Assembly: GCF_003201285.1 (NCBI RefSeq) | Contig: NZ_QICS01000009.1 | Location: 109,745 to 173,744, forward strand | DNA from: Lachnotalea glycerini | GTDB lineage: Bacteria > Bacillota > Clostridia > Lachnospirales > Lachnospiraceae | Reading direction: 5' to 3' | DNA: 64,000 nt | Shown: piece by piece, positions 61,572 to 64,000 of the stretch | Layout: the number at the start of each line of letters is the position of its first letter | How positions within the stretch are numbered: the first letter of the stretch is position 1 | The notes under the pieces: generated by a model | Seen by the model: the letters and a program-made list of their open reading frames with translations, nothing else | The model's database searches: none | What the model was told of the DNA's origin: nothing | Made by a program: the position numbers and the translations under genes

Positions 61572-62258
61572 TCACTTCTTAGCTTCCAGCTTATTCTTAA
61601 GGGCGGTCAACTCATCCTCAACATCGGCCTTTGATTGACCGTCATATTGATTTTTCAATTCAATCGTTTCATCTATCTTCTCGTTATTTAATGTTGCCAT
61701 TGCATTTGCCTCATCAAGCATTCTGTCAGCCTTTTCTTCCATTCTGTCAAAAGCTGACATATTATTATGGGCACCCCAAGCACCTGCTTCGATTTTATTT
61801 ATTTTATCCTGAGTTTTAGCCACTGCTATTTTAGCTTTGATTGCGGTTTTTCTTGCATTTAAATCATTCACATCACTTACCAACTTATCATGCATTGATT
61901 TCATCTTGGCTGCATTTTCAGAGGCCGAATCAAATACCTTTTGCAGCTCATATTGCTTTTCAATTAATTGTGCTTTTTTCATTAAGAAAGTCTTAGCATC
62001 TGCCTCATTGCTGGCAAGTACTGCTTTTTCAGCATACTTTTGCATTTTATCCACTTCACTGATACACTCATTCAGATCTCTTTTTGCTTTGGTCTCTTCT
62101 GCCATAATAGCGGCTGTTTCTGCCTTTACCTTATCTAAATCACTCTTAAGATTTCTAAGATACTGATCAATCATCTTAGCCGGATCCTCCGCTTTATCTA
62201 ATAATGCATTCATATTAGCTGACATAATGTCACTGAATCTTTTTAGTATACCTGCCAT
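61572..62258 (-). CDS. pspA: PspA/IM30-family membrane-stress protein
   Basis: About 228 residues, nearly all coiled-coil. The N-terminus MAGILKRFSDIMSANMNALLDKAEDPAKMIDQYLR is the amphipathic helix plus ESCRT-III-like hairpin of PspA/Vipp1. The start at 62258 follows AGGAGGGT. It forms oligomers that protect damaged membranes. Probable operon with the SPFH gene. No PspF-type regulator nearby. Confidence 0.93.
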   Translation of the reverse strand: MAGILKRFSDIMSANMNALLDKAEDPAKMIDQYLRNLKSDLDKVKAETAAIMAEETKAKRDLNECISEVDKMQKYAEKAVLASNEADAKTFLMKKAQLIEKQYELQKVFDSASENAAKMKSMHDKLVSDVNDLNARKTAIKAKIAVAKTQDKINKIEAGAWGAHNNMSAFDRMEEKADRMLDEANAMATLNNEKIDETIELKNQYDGQSKADVEDELTALKNKLEAKK

Positions 62259-62463
62259 AATTATTACCCTCCTAAAAAAGTACACTTTAATTGGTAAATC
62301 AATTTGCGTTATATTGTATTATATTACAAATTTACTTTCCTGTCTAATATAAGACAGAACAAAAACAAAAAAGATAAAATTGTTTTTTAAAACTCCTTGT
62401 TTGCGCTAAAAGTACTTGTCATCTAGTTTTCAATACTATATAATGAATAAAGAGGTGATATGT

Positions 62464-63084
62464 ATGACTATAGACAATAATGATTTTCTCAACAGCATCT
62501 TAGCAAGTTTATCCAGAATTGATTATATTAAACCAGATGAAATACCTAATATAGAGTTATATATGGATCAGGTTACTACTTTTATAGAGTCACACCTAAA
62601 ATCTTCCAAACGTTATCAAGAGGATAAGGTTTTAACCAAAACAATGATAAATAATTATGCCAAAAATAACCTCTTGCCTCCACCTGTCAAGAAAAAGTAC
62701 TCTAAAGAACATATTTTAATGCTGATATATATATATTATTTTAAAAATATTCTATCCATTAATGATATTCAAAGCCTTCTTAATCCTTTAGCAGAGAAAT
62801 ACTTTAATACTGTGGACGAGTTAAATCTCGAAGATATTTATTCAGAAATATTTAGTCTTGAGAAAACACAAATAGATGTTTTAATGCAGGATATTATTGA
62901 TAAGTATAATACTTCAAAAGAAACCTTTGGCCAAGTTAATGAGGAGGAGCGTGATTTTTTAACTCTGTTTTCTTTTATTTGTATGTTGAGCTTTGATGTC
63001 TACAACAAAAAACTACTAATTGAGAAAATTATTGATATGCTTCCTAAGGATAAAGCAACTAATCCCAAAAAGAAAAGTCAGTAA
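62464..63084 (+). CDS. DUF1836-domain protein
   Basis: 206 residues from the ATG at 62464 (GAGGTG upstream), divergent from pspA. DUF1836 is seen as DEIPNIELYMDQVTTFIESHL, LTKTMINNYAKNNLLPPPVKKKYSKEHILMLIYIYYFK, an HTH-like domain of clostridial regulators, followed by a helical C-terminus. DNA binding is likely; the target is unknown. Confidence 0.85.
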   Translation: MTIDNNDFLNSILASLSRIDYIKPDEIPNIELYMDQVTTFIESHLKSSKRYQEDKVLTKTMINNYAKNNLLPPPVKKKYSKEHILMLIYIYYFKNILSINDIQSLLNPLAEKYFNTVDELNLEDIYSEIFSLEKTQIDVLMQDIIDKYNTSKETFGQVNEEERDFLTLFSFICMLSFDVYNKKLLIEKIIDMLPKDKATNPKKKSQ

Positions 63085-63235
63085 TATTAAGAAATAAAAT
63101 AATACTTTTCTTTTAAAAACTTCGGTATGTTATTAGCTGTGTATTGATAGAATACTTATTAATAATATGCCGAATTTCTATACTTGATACAATAATTATC
63201 CTTTTCCAGAATAGGATCCACAAATATATTAAAAC

Positions 63236-63257
63236 TGCCAATCAAAATTGATTGGCA
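63236..63257 (-). terminator. Terminator of the YerC-like gene
   Basis: A perfect 10-bp stem TGCCAATCAA-AA-TTGATTGGCA with TTTTAATATATT behind it on the minus strand, 20 bases past the stop at 63278. The region 63085-63235 shows no gene. Confidence 0.75.
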
Positions 63258-63277
63258 TTATAATCTTTATAATAACA

Positions 63278-63592
63278 TTATTCCTGTATCTTTTCTTCCT
63301 CATCCTCAATCTTAATTCTTTCAAAAACCATATCGTATCCGTCATTTCCATAATTTAAAGAACGATTTACACGACTGATTGTGGCAGTAGAAGCACCTGT
63401 TTTCTCTGCTATTTCTAAATAAGTTCTATGTTCTCTTAGCATTCTGGCGACTTCAAAGCGTTGAGACAAGGAAAGCAGCTCGTTTACCGTACATACATCT
63501 TCAAAAAAAGTATAACATTCTTCTGCATTTTCCAGGCTTAATACTCCTTGAAATAAATGATCAACTGCCTTTGTTCTTATTGTTTTCCCCAT
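63278..63592 (-). CDS. TrpR-related YerC/YecD-family protein
   Basis: 104 residues matching the YerC/YecD family: a helical dimer domain (ECYTFFEDVCTVNELLSLSQRFEVARML) and a TrpR-type HTH (HRTYLEIAEKTGASTATISRVNRSLNYG). A small DNA-binding protein of unknown regulon found near pcrA in many Firmicutes. AGGAGG precedes the ATG. Confidence 0.9.
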   Translation of the reverse strand: MGKTIRTKAVDHLFQGVLSLENAEECYTFFEDVCTVNELLSLSQRFEVARMLREHRTYLEIAEKTGASTATISRVNRSLNYGNDGYDMVFERIKIEDEEEKIQE

Positions 63593-63691
63593 ATACTTCC
63601 TCCTTTTCAGGCTAACTTCAAATTAATTTCATTTTAACATATTAAAGTTTTAAAGTCCAGCTCTATCATGATTGATGCTACAAGCTTATTG

Positions 63692-64000
63692 CTATACCTT
63701 GTTTAAATATTTCCTCAACTCGCTAACTGCTCTGTTAACAATAAGCTCCTCTGGAAAATCCAATTCTTCTATTAACATCATAGCCAAATCATGCCTTCCA
63801 ACATCGCTATCCGTATGAGCGTCACTACCAATTATAATTGGTACATGATGTTTCTTACATAGCTGAAGCATTTCAATATCATTCCCTCTTGCATCCTGTC
63901 TGGCTCCAATAGGATTGAGTGAACTGTTATTCAGCTCCAATAGAACCTTATGTTCCTTGGACGCCAACACAAGTGCCTCCATATCTACAGGGTATCTGCT
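63692..64000 (-). CDS. PHP-domain phosphoesterase, C-terminal part (5' end outside window)
   Basis: About 102 residues are visible, starting before the window edge with SRYPVDMEALVLASKEHKVL. LELNNSSLNP and IIIGSDAHTDSDVGRHD are metal-binding motifs of YcdX-type PHP phosphatases, and the helical end ELIVNRAVSELRKYL follows. These enzymes hydrolyse phosphate esters with a tri-metal site. Confidence 0.88.
   Translation of the reverse strand, partial: SRYPVDMEALVLASKEHKVLLELNNSSLNPIGARQDARGNDIEMLQLCKKHHVPIIIGSDAHTDSDVGRHDLAMMLIEELDFPEELIVNRAVSELRKYLNKV

Overview
The window looks like a low-GC Clostridia chromosome, most likely Lachnospiraceae. This rests on base composition, strong AGGAGG-type ribosome sites, a YerC/YecD-PcrA-SPFH-PspA housekeeping block, DUF1836 and EFR1 proteins, and tandem large serine recombinases. 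No rRNA, tRNA or CRISPR array was seen.

Layout. 1-0.4 kb: start of a secreted surface protein behind a structured leader. 1.1-5.3 kb (+): lantibiotic-protection ABC transporter (ATPase, two permeases) with its response regulator and sensor kinase. 5.4-9.8 kb (-): a MerR regulator driving, through a classic 19-bp-spacer promoter, a protein that fuses two TrmO/TsaA-like domains to a UvrA-type ABC ATPase. 9.8-14.4 kb (-): oxidative glycerol pathway (glycerol dehydrogenase, dihydroxyacetone kinase) with MarR and PocR-AraC regulators. 14.7-22 kb (-): membrane-anchored hydrolase, a broken ferredoxin, a lipoprotein/ECF sigma/anti-sigma-like/YIP1 operon, a Phd-RelE toxin-antitoxin pair and a GNAT-HEAT fusion.

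22.2-39.7 kb is accessory DNA. It holds a same-strand cluster of HNH protein, two-TM protein, AAA ATPase fused to a Schlafen AlbA_2 domain, and Ser/Thr kinase with a 450-residue unknown tail. This is the best candidate here for an undescribed, probably defensive, system. It is followed by decayed large serine recombinases, IS3 fragments, a second toxin-antitoxin pair, an intact large serine recombinase with MazF and SHOCT-like neighbours, and a frameshifted IS110 element with a bridge-RNA-like leader. Two tiny fragments matching the 3' end of a RumA-type methyltransferase (22.2 and 34.1 kb), plus the full rumA at 56.0-57.4 kb whose C-terminus is atypical, suggest integration or accretion at rum genes.

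39.7-55.8 kb: transporters, acetyltransferases, two MocR-type regulators, two TetR regulators (one with a near-ideal palindromic operator), an FNT channel, hydrolase, cupin, DUF1543 and EFR1 proteins. It also contains a thiamine-salvage operon (cytX-thiM-thiE-HAD-thiD) in which every gene except the HAD phosphatase is frameshifted or deletion-fused. The cytX remnant is joined in frame to half of a PLP decarboxylase.

56-64 kb is core chromosome: rumA, a small acidic membrane protein, pcrA, SPFH/zinc-ribbon protein, PspA, DUF1836, YerC and a PHP-domain protein cut by the window edge.
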